This document shows positions 44,880 to 58,458 of a stretch of DNA of 64,000 nt, piece by piece; the stretch's first letter is position 1, and the number at the start of each line of letters is the position of its first letter. The stretch is from the NCBI GenBank assembly GCA_944472135.2, contig OX235270.1, forward strand, positions 80,981,168 to 81,045,167, given 5' to 3'. Below the pieces are notes generated by a model that did not search any database, had not been told where the DNA came from, and worked only from the letters and a program-made list of their open reading frames with translations. The stretch is from Trichobilharzia regenti (Eukaryota > Platyhelminthes > Trematoda > Strigeidida > Schistosomatidae). The position numbers and the translations under genes were made by a program.

Positions 44880-47549
44880 GATTGCAGGTTTACCATAATC
44901 CTTGACTACCAACATAATAACTGGGAAATTCAGGCTGAAAATAAGCCTAATAGTAGCATCCAGTGACAAAAACTGACCTACACACTGCAAAATTAATGAG
45001 CAAAACATCCAGGAAAACCTTCAGACGCAACGTAACGCCCTAGTACACAAGTTCCCACGTCTTTTAGTCCAGTATTCAATTTTCCAATAGTACGTGGAAT
45101 ATATAACGTGAAGATTTCGAGGTGAAAATGAGGCTTCAAATAATTTTTAATTATCACTTTTTGTTAACCGTATTTTCCCTTGCTTAGACAAAGTAGGCTT
45201 TAACATGACTGCTGAACTAACAAGAAGTTTATGGTAGAGGTTGAATTTCTGGAAGAATCGCATACTCTACGTAGTACACAGATATATTAATCACAACAAT
45301 AGTCATTCCTAATCGAAACAGTCACCTACCTTCAATTGTATAGGATCCTTTTCTGCTACTCTGGGAACTATTGTCATTATTTGTGGGGCATTCGACATGT
45401 GAAAGTGGCATATTATTTGTTTTCTTTGTAAACATTAGGGCTCTAGATGACCAGCAAACTCTTGGAAATTTGATTTTATACCAGCTTATAAACCGGCCTA
45501 ATAACTTATTTATCAAGGCGGTGACTTCTGTACGTCTTCTTGGGCGAGTACTTAATCTTCATCATAGAAATATCACGGGTGAAAAACATTTGATCATCCT
45601 ACTCCTAGGTCTCGTTTTCATAAACCTGAAACGAATTCAGAAGCGCATTGCAAGAAGATATCACCACATGTTTCTTTCTCAATTTAGTTGATTGCAACAG
45701 ACATTCATTTCACCTAGACCACATAGACCTAAATTTGTTGTCTTACAAATTGCGTTTTTGAAGTCTGCACTAGCCGAATCGGTAATGTTTTCGTAGTCAG
45801 CCAAAGACGTGGTTACGGAACTTTGCGGTAAATTAAAATGATTCACGGAAAAAACGAGGCTTCAAGTGCCTTGTCGTTTCTGACGTATCAATCTACTTTT
45901 TTGTTTTTAGACTCACATTCACTATTCGAGTGATGTGATGAATGATCGAACTGTAACTAGGGGGTTATGTTCATAGGAGAACGATGATGGTGTGTTGTCA
46001 AGTCATAATTTTTCACGCATGGAAGAAGTTGAATAAGTGTAATACAGTTACGTAATAAGGTAAATAGATCAAATAGTGATTTATAATTGAGATGCACATA
46101 GAAACAAAGGGAAATCTAGAAATGTGTAAGAGTTCTAAAAACTACAATGGTTATATGCACTGTGCATACAGCGGTTCAGTTGTTGCTGCTGAGCCAGGTA
46201 CATTAGTTGGTTGACGTGAATCCTGTCTAAAAGGTTTCAAGAGCGCATGGCTGCATGAAAGAGAAAATTACTGATAAAGCTGTTAAAAGGCGGCAGTCAA
46301 CATTCTTCACCTAAACTACGTATTAGATATTGGATATAATGGACTCTTTTCACAATGTGCATCACTCTCAAGAATCTAATTCGGGTCACGTATTCAAACT
46401 ATTCTCTCAGTTAAATACGACACCACAGTACTTTGGAGATGGAGGGAATGGGGTGCCGGTTGTCTGACCACACATTTGAGCTAATATGTTTATAGAGACA
46501 TCAGTATAAACTTGGAAATCTGAAACTACAGGTGAAGGGTACAGAATGCCCAGAAATAATAATAATGACTTATTTCTGGGACAGAAGCAAGACACTTTTA
46601 CGGGCATGAACATATGTACACCAATTAAAACTGAGAGAATATAAGATATAATTTGTTAATTTAAGTTTAGATTGAACACTCGGTAATGCTGGAGTAACAC
46701 TGAAAAAAGTACAAACAATATAATGGATAACTTTTGAAACCCGCCTCCTACAGAATAAGTTAAAGATACAGTCTCAGTTTCATGCAGCAGTCATAAAAAT
46801 TATCAAAAAACACGGTGCGCGCTCCTTGAATACGACGTGATTTTTCCTCTCTAACCAGATAATATCTATTTTTTAATTATTCGGTTGTGAGACCTGATCT
46901 TTATAGAAGTCAAATTAAGCTCAAACATTGCTTCCATATCAAATCTCTGTGCAGTAAGTCTAGGTGTCTCGAGCTACTGTTTCAGGTGCTGCACCTGTAG
47001 CCACATCTTCCTAACTCGTTCAGATAGACAAGACTTGTTGATCTGTCACTTTATTGCTGTGAAGTAGAGTAACCAAAATGTACTAGGTTAAGTCGAAAAC
47101 CTTTTTTCCCTCATCTTGTACCTTATTATTCATTCTTTTTCTATTAAGCAGATACTGTTGCCATATATGGCATAAGTTATAGTAATTGGTAATATGTTTG
47201 TCGAAAGCAGCCTTATAAAACATGATATGCTGTAGTCAGAAGGGCTCAAGCCAGAGGAGAAAATAACTCAAGGACATTAAACCCATGTCCCCTACCGATT
47301 CTGAAGACCCGTGTACATCTGCCTTGTTCCGATTCTGCGCCAAAATTGCTGCAGTCTAGCACTGAAACAGGACAGGTGATACTAGGTGGACATGTGTCCA
47401 CTGAAAGCCACTGCGTGGCGCACAGCAAATAAAAAAAGACGCTCTCAGTACATCATAAGACCTCGACAGCATCATCTAGAAAAGGGGGTGAATACCAGGC
47501 CTGTAGTGTTGTCACTATAGGGATAGAACTTGTGCACTGTGGTATGGTA
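44880..47549. other. No recognised gene
   Basis: A 106-codon plus-strand frame at 45371-45691 is the longest candidate, but it matches no family I know. The rest is AT-rich with short frames only. Confidence 0.4.
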
Positions 47550-47845
47550 TAATTCCATTATGGGTAAAATTTATTTTGACAGTGCTATACAGTAGTATTT
47601 ACTGATGACTTTTTGAGCACAATTTATTGCTCATAATCATATCAAGGTACTAACACAACTTTTGTATTTCGCTTACGTAATTCCACTATTCTTCATCGCT
47701 TGATTTAATTAAGTAATGGATTTATGTGAGTGGAATCAGAAAGATATGTGCGTACCTTAATATGATTATGAGCAATAAATTGTGCTCGAGACATCGTCAG
47801 TAAATGATATTTCACAAAACTTTATAAATTTTTATCCATAATGGA
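47550..47845. repeat. Long hairpin, MITE-like
   Basis: Imperfect inverted repeat with arms of about 95-100 nt around a loop of about 100 nt. The innermost 28 nt are perfect (47615-47642 with 47760-47787) and are themselves near-palindromic (GAGCAcaattTATTGCTC). No coding capacity. Confidence 0.75.
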
Positions 47846-47859
47846 ACCGTAGTGTTGTC

Positions 47860-49678
47860 GTTTCCAAAACTAATCTGGCGTTTGAATTCAGCCTTCGAAA
47901 ACGATGGGTTCGCTGCCATTGGGACAAAGCAGTGCCAAAACTATATCATGAGTTTATGCGAAATAATCCGTGTTCATGGTTCTGGCGCATCTGTCCACTT
48001 TGTCGACTTGCCACAGTCTCGCACAGGGTTAATCCGGGTAGCAGAAACGGCACGCCACTTTTGCGTCTCGACACGCTCTCGTGCACCTCTCCACCTTATA
48101 ACACCACACCATCAAGACTTGGTGACGACCGTAAGAAGGACACTCCAGCCTAATCGACTGGAAATATATTAATCTGCTATAACTAAAGATGGAATCGCCA
48201 GAGCACCACCTGCATCCACCAGCAAGCATGGGAACATAACAAAAACTGGTCATAACTTGATAAAATCTTAAGTGACTGCCCTAGAGAGGAGGACGAGCAG
48301 GCAAAAACCAAACCTAGTCCTGAGGTCACTCTATCAAATTCCCGTACCTTGTATAAGGTACCCATGTGCAATAATAGTTTGCTTGAACAAAGGGCCCTGT
48401 CTGATCAGGAACAGTGATCCACTTTGCCAATAAGTTAGGTCTGAACATCAATTCGGCGAAACTGCGCAAGCTGTATACGGGTGTCCAGGCGCCTCAGGGT
48501 AAGCCGTCTCCATCAAGGGTGATACTGGGTTCTGCCGAAGGGGCTGCAAGAATACTGTTACTGACTCAAGTATTAGCTATCGACAGGAGTTCAAGTATAA
48601 CATTGTGACGTGATAGGCCATAGCTGAAGATTTCAATGCCCCACCCTTGAAACTTGTCTCGGTTTATGCCCAGGGAAAATTCGGCCACAATCCACTGCAA
48701 AACATTTGAAATACAGAACTGACCGAGAATGTTGGAGACGACGCCAAGTGGGACCCTAATGAGGAGTTATAGAAGCTAGGTTATATTCTAACTAGTGGCC
48801 ATCTACTCGTCAAAACGATCCAGATCGTGACTCCTCTAGTAAGGGGTGATCACGCAGTTATAAGATTCGGTCTTGGTCTCCATGAGCACTCATAGTGGGA
48901 CGCCACGCGACTGTTTCTGTGCTATAATAAAGCGGACTATTTTAAAATGAGTAGGCTTTTACCCGGCGCAGAATGGCCCATAGAATGTGATGAATTATCT
49001 GTGGATGAACGCTGGGAAGTAATAAGAGATAATTTTCAAGCAGTGATCTAGGATGCGGCCCTTTAGTCAGCATATTCGGAAGGCAAAACGGAAGGCTTGG
49101 TCCATGTATCCAAGAGTCAGACTGACCACAATTCATGCCTGGAACTTATGAAACAGTGCAGCGTGAGAGTCAGATGTGACAAGAGGTAATTTAGGCTAAC
49201 CTCCTAGAGAACCCAAAAAGCTTGTGCCGATTCATGTCGGAGGGAAAACCAACCAATCAGGAGGCATGCACCTTAGTTGGTCCAGACGGCCAGTACCTCA
49301 CTAGTCTTGAGATTGCTGAAACATTCGGTTTAGCCTTTGCCAAATAGTTAAGCAGTAATGTGGACGTTACTGTTACGGAAGAAAATGGCACCTCTGCTAC
49401 ATCACCGGAGGAAAATATAGTGGCTACTCCGCAAATAAACTGAGCAGTAGCAACAGGGAAGCGACAGAGACTCATGTCTGGGAAGTCTCCAGGTTTTGAT
49501 AACATCAAGTCATCAGTTCTGAAACAGTGCATTGAAGCTCTCTGTAAGTCCTTATGTGACTTTTCCAACACTCGATGGATTGGGAATAACTGCCAAAGGA
49601 GTGGAAAAGAGCCGTTTTTTCTCCGATCTTCAAGGGTGGGGATGGGCAAAATGCCGCTAATTATAGACCAGTAACCCT
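47860..49678 (+). mobile_element. Degenerate CR1-like LINE, 5' part
   Basis: Near 49474-49670 the RT approach is readable in pieces: SGKSPGFDNIKSSVL, then PIFKGG and NYRPVTL. The sequence resumes after the inserted RTE at 51117 with LPVVSKVLESI, so both halves belong to one element. Upstream sequence back to about 47.86 kb appears to be the ORF1/endonuclease region but is too decayed to define domains. Confidence 0.7.
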
Positions 49679-51109
49679 TGATGATACCACTGCTGGAGAA
49701 GGTGTGGAAAGAGGGCAAAGTACCCGAGGATTGGAAGAACGGATACTTATTCAAACTTCCAAAGAAAGGAGACTTAAGTAAATGTAAAAACTGGCGTGGA
49801 ATTATGCTTCTGTCCATTCCAAGCAAGATACTAAGTCGCATCATCCTGGAGAGAATCAAACAAGCCCTAGATGAAAAACTTCGTCCGGAACAGGCCGGGT
49901 TCAGGAGAAACAAATCATGTATTGATCAAATCGCCACTCTACGGATCATCATTGAACAAAGCTTGGAATGGCAGTCACCTCTCTATCTCAACTTCATCGA
50001 CTTTGAAAAGGCCTTCGACAGCGTCGATCGAGAGGTCACTTGGAAACTACTTCGCTACTACGGGGTCCCATCAACAATTATACATCTCATCCAACAGTTA
50101 TACGACAATGCTGCATGCCAAGTAATCCACAACGGGAAACTTACGGAGGCCTTCGAAGTGAGGACGGGAGTGATGCAAGGCTGTCTACTATCACCAATTA
50201 TCTTCCTGATTGCAATTGACTGGATAATGCGACAGACAACGGCAACCAACGAGGGAACAGGCATAAAATGGACTGACACAAAAGACTTGGAGGATCTGGA
50301 TTTCGCCGATGATATATGTCTGATTTCCCATAAACTGGAAGATATGCAAATGAAAAGTAACAAGTTGGCAGAAAAAGCATCAAAGATAGGACTTCACGTG
50401 AACATAGATAAAACAGAGATGATGAAGATTCCTAGCCAACATCAACAACACCAACAGACCACAATAAGCATAAGTGGGAAGAACCTGAAAGAAACAACCT
50501 CCTTCACCTACCTGGGAAGCATCGTCTCAACTACAGGCGGAACTGACGAGGACATCAAAGCCAGAATCGGAAAAGCAAGACAAGCTTTCATTACTCTCAA
50601 ATCTGTGTGGAGGTCAACAGCACTCAGCATGAAAAATAAGATCCGGAATTTCAACTCCAATGTGAAGTCAGTGCTACTATACGGATCAGAGACTTGGCGA
50701 GTCATAAAGAGCATCTCAAACAAACTTCAAACCTTCATTAACAACTGTCTCCGCTCAATACTCAAGATCAGATGGCCAGAAAAGATCAGCAACAGGGATC
50801 TCCGGGAGCGAACCAATCAGGAACCGATTGTGAAACAAATAGGCAGGAAGAAATGGAGATGGATTGGCCATACGCTGAGGAAACCATCAAGTGACATCAC
50901 TAGACAAGCCCTCGAGTGGAACCCGAAAGGGAGGCGGCGAGTTGGTCGTCAGTGCAAGGGTGACTTGGAGGAGGTCATGCGAGGAGGAGATGAAAGCATG
51001 TGAACAGACCTGGAGCAGGGTGAAAAAGTTGTCAGAAAACCGAAGGCAATGGAGGTGCGCAGCTGAAGCCCTATGTTCCTCTAGGAACTAAAGGATACAA
51101 TAATAATAA
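49679..51109 (+). mobile_element. 5'-truncated, nearly intact RTE-type LINE (family B)
   Basis: A 441-codon open frame (49678-51003) covers most of the reverse transcriptase: [61 protein letters not shown] and the palm motif LDFADDICLISH. The C-terminal tail has LYGSETWRV and [13 protein letters not shown]. One frameshift near 50950 moves the last 45 residues (TWRRSCEEEM to ALCSSRN) into another frame. It ends in an (AATA)n-like tail. The 7-bp taaccct repeats at 49672-49678 and 51110-51116, flanking it inside the older LINE. Confidence 0.92.
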
Positions 51110-51116
51110 TAACCCT

Positions 51117-52070
51117 ACTCCCAGTGGTATCAAAAGTACTGGAGAGTATAATTGATGATCACATCAGAAAGCACCTCGATAGGACTAACAGATTCCATGA
51201 AGGCCTACAGTGTTTCAGGAAAGGCAGACCCTACTACCTACTTGGGACCTTCTATCAGCTTGGGACGATTGGACATTATGCTAAGATACGAATGTTCCAG
51301 TCCATAGGGTCCCCCAGACTTTGACACGGTTCACCATGACCTCCTACACAATACAAGCCAGTTAGATATGGGTAAGCCGCTTCTATCACTGTTGGGTTGT
51401 AGCGAGAGCATGCATGGCCATACACTTTATATAGAGACAGTTCGGCAAACGCACTCCTGAACTCTTTCCAGGGCTGTACAATACATACTTCAGACAGGAA
51501 CTTGAAGCGCATAATATCACTGCACCCAACTGCTTACGAGAGACATAAACCTCCTAGAGTCCGGAGACAGGCGACAAAAGGATTGGTTGGTCTCTGAAAT
51601 AAACTGTATGATGAAAAGAAAATGAAATTAGTCCTCTTCACACTTAACTTATGTTGGCTTGGGGGGACTTGATTACTGCCAAAAGATAACAACTGACCAG
51701 AATTATCCAAACAGAGGTGTTCTTTCGCCAAGTAGGTATGGGCTTCCTTGTGAAAATCCAAGAAGGACAGCTCACCAGACGGCAAAGACAGGGGTGCGCT
51801 CCTACTTATTTTCACTGCAGGTTTGCCATCCCTGGAACTCCTCACCTGCGGATGTAGCTACGGCACCGTCTGCGGACAGTTTTGAAAAAGGGTGGACAAT
51901 CACGAAGTGACACAAGGACTGCATCCAAATGGCCTATCCCTTTAAAATCCTATGCATTATTCATGGATAGACATCTTCATTCGTCTTTTCACTTCTTTAC
52001 ATTCCCCTCGTCTTACTAACTACTCCAACCACCACACTTACGCCTGATATAGTAATAATTATTATTGGCA
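51117..52070 (+). mobile_element. Degenerate CR1-like LINE, 3' part
   Basis: This continues the element of 47860-49678: VVSKVLESIIDDHIRKHLD, later DTVHHDLL, and a C-terminus with CHPWNSSPADVATAPS and FEKGW. Stops and shifts are frequent. The 3' end is near the aataattattattgg run at 52052. Confidence 0.75.
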
Positions 52071-53604
52071 TTATATGCATATATGTATGTGTATATATAT
52101 CAACTTCAAATTTAATTAAGTGCCCTTTTTACGTTTTCTTTATTTGTTTGCTTGTCTTAATCTGAATAAAATTCACTGATTATATCTGTTATTATTAACT
52201 CTTCTTTTGATGACGATGCCGAAGGACCAACTGGTGAAAAGATCAACTCTACTCGCAGAAGCAACAAAGTCTTAAAACACTGCATTCTATAAACAACGTA
52301 TAATCAATCCTAGCAGCACTCCTTTGGGAGTCATTTAAAGCTACGACAGTCAAGTGGCGGGACGGGCTACGCAAAAGTTAACCGAAGACCAGGAACTATC
52401 ACCTCACAGTCAAGAAAAGAACACGAAGAAATCAAATTTGTTTATGCTTGCTCGTAGAAGTGATGTTGGGTATTGGACTGATTACTGTAGAAGTAGGAGG
52501 TAAGTAGCATTCTGGCGCAGGTGCTGAAGTAAAATATAAGGGATACAGAATAAACAATAACTATCAATTGATGATTCACAAAGAGCTCAAGAATTTATCA
52601 AGTTTCAAAGTCAGTGGTAAGTTCACCACAACCGTGATGTTTGCAGTTATATATGGGATCTACTTTGAACTTGCCAACAGATTTCATAACGAAGGTGGTT
52701 CCGTTATTCACCAGGTGTGCTAGCAATATTTTGAATAACTGCAAAGTGTAGGTTCTTGCGATGGAAACGCTCCATTTGAGTAACACTAATGTATCGATGC
52801 CTTTGTTGAAGGCGGTACCTTTCAAAATAGAATAAGACGAAAGAAAATCACAAGACAGGTGCAGAAGCATATAGTAAGTGTTGATAACTCAAAATACACA
52901 ACAAACACTTGGTTCACTGTGTTTCTTTCCTCTTCTTTTTTATTTCACCGATAAGTTTAAGTAGTGTAATCCTGCAGTCTTTCTTGCTAACGATTAGTGC
53001 AAGTGAAAAACGTGATAACTACTTATATAATAATAATTTATATTTTCATAAAAACAAATTTACGTGAAAATGCATGCCATTTTTACAGGCACGATCGAGT
53101 ATGATATGATATCAAATCGTAGATTGTCTACAAGTTAATAATGTTTCAACTGTTGAATATTTGATATGTATATAAATACACTGATTGTCTGAACGAGGCC
53201 TTGTAGTTATTGAATTGTACAGTTGTACTCCAGGTTGAGCGGGAAAATCGACTTCGTTTCGTTTTCATCCCGTGGTTGTAGGCATACGATAACCAACCAA
53301 TATTGAGGTAAGTGCAACGTTTACAAGGGATTGAAAGCTGTTGTAGAAAAGTAAAAGTGATAAGGTGAATCAATAAAGTGTAATGAAATAGGTAAGTGCA
53401 AGTATCATTAATAAATGCATTAATAAAGGAAACTTTCTAGGCTGATAACGTTCATTTGCAATGTATAATGCTACGCATATAGCTCGTACTATCATGATGT
53501 CCACTTTTGGTTTTAATACACTTATCCTCATGCCGGTTTCTTTTTATTTTATACCTTTTAGTGCATTTGGTGCGCAACCGTACCCTACAGAGAATTTATT
53601 ATTA
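52071..53604. other. No recognised gene
   Basis: AT-rich, only short frames; nothing identifiable. Confidence 0.45.
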
Positions 53605-56600
53605 TTGCTCCCTTGGGTTCCTAGTGGAACATAGGGCTTCAACTGCACGTCTCCATTTTCTTCTGTCTTCTGCTGTACTTTTCGCCTGCATCCATATTAG
53701 TCCATATTCTTTCAACTCCTCTTCACACGATCTCCTCCATGTCACCCTTGGACGTCCCACACGTCGCTTCCCTTTCGGGTTCCACTCGAGGGCTTGGCGC
53801 GCGATGTCACCCAGCGGTCTCCCCAGCGAGTGTCCGATCCATCTCCACTTTCTCCTGCATATTTGTTGGGCGATTGGTTCTTGCTTTGTTTGTTCCCAAA
53901 ATTCCTTGTTGGTGATTCTTTCCGACCCGGCCATCTGATCTTCAGTATACAACGAAGACAGTTGTTGGTTGATAAGGGCCTGCAACCTTTGGAAATATTC
54001 TTTGTGACCCGCCCGCCAAGTTTCTGATCCGTATAGAAGAACTGACTTTACGTTTGTATTGAAAATCCGAATTTTGTTGGTGATGCTGGCTGAGTGACGA
54101 AGATTTCCAGATTGGTTTCAGGTTGATGAATATGTTTCTCGCCTTCCCGATTCTCGATCTGACATCCTTGTCCGTTCCTCCTCTAGTTGAAACAATGTTC
54201 CCTAGATAAGTGAATGAAGTAACCTCCTTCAAATCCCTCCCGTTGATGGTGATTGACGTTGGATGTTGTTGCTGTTGTTGGTTGGTTATTTTCATATCCT
54301 CCGTCTTGTCTATGTTTACCTGGAGTCCTGTCTTTGCTGCTTCTTCGACCAGTTTGTCGGTTTTCGCTTGTAAGTCTTCGATTGTGTGTGACATCAAACA
54401 TAAATCATCGACGCGCGAAATCCTGGTCTTCTGGGTTCTTCACGTCGGTCCAGAATATTCTTGTCTTCTCGTTTCCCACTGTCTGACGCATAATCCAGTC
54501 CCCCACAATTAGGAATATCATTGGTGATAGTAAGCACCCTTGTCTGACTCCTGTGTTTACTCCAAACGCCTCGCTGAGTTTTTCGTTGTGGATCACTTGG
54601 CAGGTGCCGTTGTCGTACAGCTGTTGAATAAGGTTGGTGAATATTTGGGGTACGCCGTAGTACTCGAGTAATTTCCAAATTACTTCACGATCAACGCTGT
54701 CGAAGGCCTTCTCGAAGTCTATAAAGTTGAGGTAGAGGTTTGATCGCCATTCCATGCTATGTTCGATGATGATGCGTAGAGCTGCAATTTGGTCAGAACA
54801 TGATTTGACTTTCCTGAATCCAGCTTGTTCTGGTCGGAGTTCTGTATCCAGTGCGTCCTTTATTCTCTCCAGGATGACGCGACTCAGGATTTTACTTGGC
54901 GTCGACAGAAGCATGATTCCTCTCCAGTTCTTGCAGAGTGACGTGTAGGTCTCCCTTCTTTGGTAGTTTCACGAGGTAACCTTTCCTCCAGTCAGTAGGC
55001 ACCTTTCCCTCCTTCCAGACCTTTTGCAATTATGGAGTCAGTCAGCATGTCGGCTGTAGTCTCCGGGTTCGCTTTCAGTGCTTCAGGGGGTATTCCATCT
55101 GGTCCAGCTGCTTTTCCAGCTTTCAGAAGCTTGATTGCATTCAAGACTTCAGTTCTCGTTGGAGGATTGGTGTCAACATGCAGTTGTGTGCGCGCTGTTG
55201 TTGGTATTTCTGGACGGGTTGCAGGTGATGGTCGGTTCAAGAAACCTTTGAAGTGATCCGCCCATTGTTTAATCTGTCTTTCTTCTTTGGTAATTGGGTT
55301 CCCTTAGCTGTCTTTTATAGTTTTCACTTGACTTGATCTCTTTCCGGATAGAGACTTGGTTATCTGATATAGTGTGCTCAGGTCCCTTCTACCTGCTGCC
55401 TTCTAAACTTCAGTGGCGAGGTTGTCGTAGAATCGTCTTTTGTCCTTCCTAGCACTCTTCTTCACTTCTTTGTCCAGTGCTGTGTAAGTTGAGCTCAGCG
55501 TCTACTTCTCCTGTCCGTCCTTGCAGTGAATCATTTTCTCTTTCACCATTGTAATCTCCTCTATTAGCTTCCAAGTGTCCATTGAGACCCATTCCTTGTC
55601 ATGTCTCTTCTTTCTTCCTAAAACCGTTGATCACGTGTCATTGAGAATCGCCTTCAGAGACCTCCAATGTTCCTCCACGCATGATTCTTCAGTGATGTCG
55701 CGTAGTGTTTCCTGCTTTGCTCTGGCAGTTGCAGTGAACGTGTCCTTTGTGGTTGTGTCCTTCAGTTTTTGAGTGTTGAACTTGCTCCTCTTTAAATCAC
55801 GGAATATACACATTGGGTCATAGGAGTAAATAAGAAGACAGTTGCAGCGAAGAAAATTTTCTTTTCGACGAAATCATCATCTAGGCTGTACATTCGTGTA
55901 TTTATATCAAATGGATGGGAAAGTTCCAGAATAATATCCGGTCAAGGGTCAAATTAATAAAAATTAAAATTGGGAATTAGAATGCCATAATAAACAGGGG
56001 GATGGATAAAACAAACAAAATAGCATTAAAATAACTAAGAAGACTGACATTTTGCAATTAGGGGTTAGAAATGTAGAAATAACAAAATAGACAGGATGTT
56101 TGGATAAAAACTAATGTGATGAATAATTATTTATGCAATCAGGGATTAAATATGTAGAAATAGTAAAATGACAAAATAAACACTAAGTTCGGGTATGAAA
56201 ATATGGTAGTGTAAACAGGGATTAAGAAAAACTTGAAATAACATGAATAAACAGGAAGTTTAGATAAGAAAGGCGATGGGATGGTGATTACTAAAAATTA
56301 CCTGTTTATGATGGCCATGGCAAGGACAGGGGTTGGACGTATTTCTTTTGTATACAAAGCGTGGGTTTGAGCTTTTGTATAGCTAGCGCCTCGGCTATGC
56401 CCAGATGTCTTGATTTTACTCCCTTCGATGGGTTTGATCGAATCTTGTAAATGAATTTGAAATCTTGTAAATTGATTTTGAACTTGCATTGTGGCCTATT
56501 CCCAGCTATCCTCTGGGCTTTCAGCTTCACCTTGAAAGTCTCTTGTAATACATAGTGGTCTGAACCTAAATCTGCACCTCCTCTCGACTTTTGTTCATTG

Positions 56601-57545
56601 GGCTCCGTCTCCACTTTCTTGAAATTGAGATGAAGTCTATTTGATTCTTGGTGTTTCCATCTGGTGAAATCCATGTTTTCTTGTGTATATTTTTGTGTTT
56701 GAAAACGCTGCCACCAATCACCAAATCATTGAAGGCGCAGAAGTCTGAGAAGAGTTCACCATTGTCGTTCATTCCACCGAGGGCCTCTCGACCCATGGTG
56801 AGCTCTCTTCCTGTGTTGTCTCGTCCCAGCTTTGCATTCATGTCGCCCATCAGGATTTTGATATCGCCATTTGGGACGTTGTCCACTATTGCTTGTAGTT
56901 GTCTGTAGAACGCCTCCTTCTTCTCTTGTTCCGAGACGTCTGTAGGCGCATAGCATTGAATGATTGTAACCTTCCTTCATACATTTTGAGTTGAACCTGG
57001 CTGTCGTTATCCTGGAGGAGATTGGTTCCCACTGCATGAGAGCTTTGGTTGCTGTTGGTGACATCATGATGGCCACTCCCTCGGTGTTCTCGTGATTGTC
57101 CCCTGGGTGACCGGAAAAGATTATTGTCTCTCCAGTAGGTAGTTCGCACCTTCCAGTTCCGTTCCATCTGCTTTCGCAGATTCCCAACGCTTCTAATCCA
57201 TATCTTCTCACTTCAGCAGCCATCTGAGAAGCCTTTTCAGTATCGTACATTTCGCGAACATTCCACGTACCCATCCTTACTTTTGCTTTCATCGAAAGAA
57301 GGCACATCGGCTAACTGGCTTCCCGAAGGCTTTCACCGGCCTGCGTCATTTCACTTCCCCGATTCCAGCGAAAAGTAAGGCTATTGCTTATGTTTTTAGA
57401 ATTTTTAATATATTTATTCGTTCGAGTTTCTGTAGCGATTTGGTTGTTTTACGCGGGTGGAGTTGCTAGCACCACGCCCCAACCCTCCCTCTTTACCTGG
57501 GCTTGGGACCGGCGAGAAAACTAGTAAGCTAGTAGCCTAGCAAGC
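53605..57545 (-). mobile_element. Full-length RTE-type LINE (family B), inactive
   Basis: Read on the minus strand, this copy starts in a GC-richer leader (aactccacccgcg, near 57465) typical of a LINE 5' UTR. The AP endonuclease follows (MGTWNVREMYDTEKASQMAA, ESRWNGTGRCELPTGET, ILMGDMNAKLG, GSDHY). The linker has TFTATARAKQETLRDITEES and AGKAAGPDGIPPEALK. The RT has [30 protein letters not shown] and RQGCLLSPMIF, and the C-terminus RRKWRWIGHSLGRP and TWRRSCEEEL. Many frameshifts interrupt it, one right at the catalytic Asp-Asp region near 54410. A 692-bp insert splits the endonuclease end. The 3' end is an (AAT)n tail near 53605. Coding order and length fit the SR2/RTE lineage of schistosomes. 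Confidence 0.88.
55786..56477. mobile_element. Unclassified 692-bp insertion with tandem repeats
   Basis: The 10-bp sequence ttgaacttgc repeats at 55776-55785 and 56478-56487, and the RTE endonuclease frame is interrupted exactly between them. The insert holds about four degenerate tandem units of 70-90 bp (at about 55970-56280), each with a cagggattaga-like start. A region near 55900 reads TATAAATACACG on the minus strand. No coding domain is recognised. Confidence 0.7.
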
Positions 57546-58458
57546 TAGTATATGGCGAGGTTTTACAGAGAATAGGAATAGAATAAATCATAATGAGCTA
57601 TAAAATGTTAGGTTTAATGGAGTAAAATGAGGATCAAGTAAAGACGTTATTAGAAAATGAATGAGATAAGACATTGTGAAGTGGTATTTAAAGATCCGAC
57701 AACGGATAGCAAGTTAATTTATAAGATGCCCCATAAATCTGTGCAGAGCCCATGTGGTCGCATCTCAACAATAAGCTGGGCGAATGGTATATATTTAAAG
57801 GCAGAAGCATGATCTGTCAAGGTGTTCATCATTATCTTTTTCAAGATAAAGATCTAAGCCCTCATAAAAATCAGAAATATCTCGAGCAATCAAATTGCAT
57901 ATTGCTGTTCCTGCAGAATGGGACGATTCACCTTAGTGACCGCCACCATATCTACTGATCAGCTAGCACCACCCTCCCACATTTTTTGATGTTAGGCTCT
58001 GGGACTATGATCATTATGGCTACCGCAAATATATTGTTTGGTACCAGACATGTTTGTACCTCATATTCCATCTCCCTAGCTTTCTTAATGAGTGCTTTCA
58101 ATAGGTCTCCACGTACATCTTTATGAACATATTATATATGTATGCATGCGTCCTAATGAACAGATTACTTTATTAGAAATGAAAAATTTAAATAGTAAAA
58201 AGAACGGGTTTTGTGAATATTGGGGCAAGATTCAGTAGAGCACTATAGTTACGGTTCAATGTAGGTAGTATGAACTGAAGGTAAGGTCGGTTGGCAGGAC
58301 TTAGAGTACTGAATTATCATGAGAGTCTCATATATAGTAAGCATTTAACATTGCAAAGTAACCTGCCTACACATATTATAAAAGGATATTGACAGTGAAC
58401 CAACAAGGTTTTAGCATTTGGTTAACAATAATGCAGTTTGTGTATGCTGCAGAAGGGT
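57546..58458. other. No recognised gene
   Basis: Short frames only. No mobile-element signature identified between the RTE and the BEL element. Confidence 0.45.

Noticed and set aside
45371..45691. 106-codon plus-strand ORF
   Set aside because: No recognised motif, no splice context and moderate length in AT-rich DNA; not enough to call a gene.
48029..48253. Several overlapping 60-106 codon ORFs at 47.85-48.4 kb
   Set aside because: They overlap one another on both strands inside a decayed LINE and show no independent coding signal.
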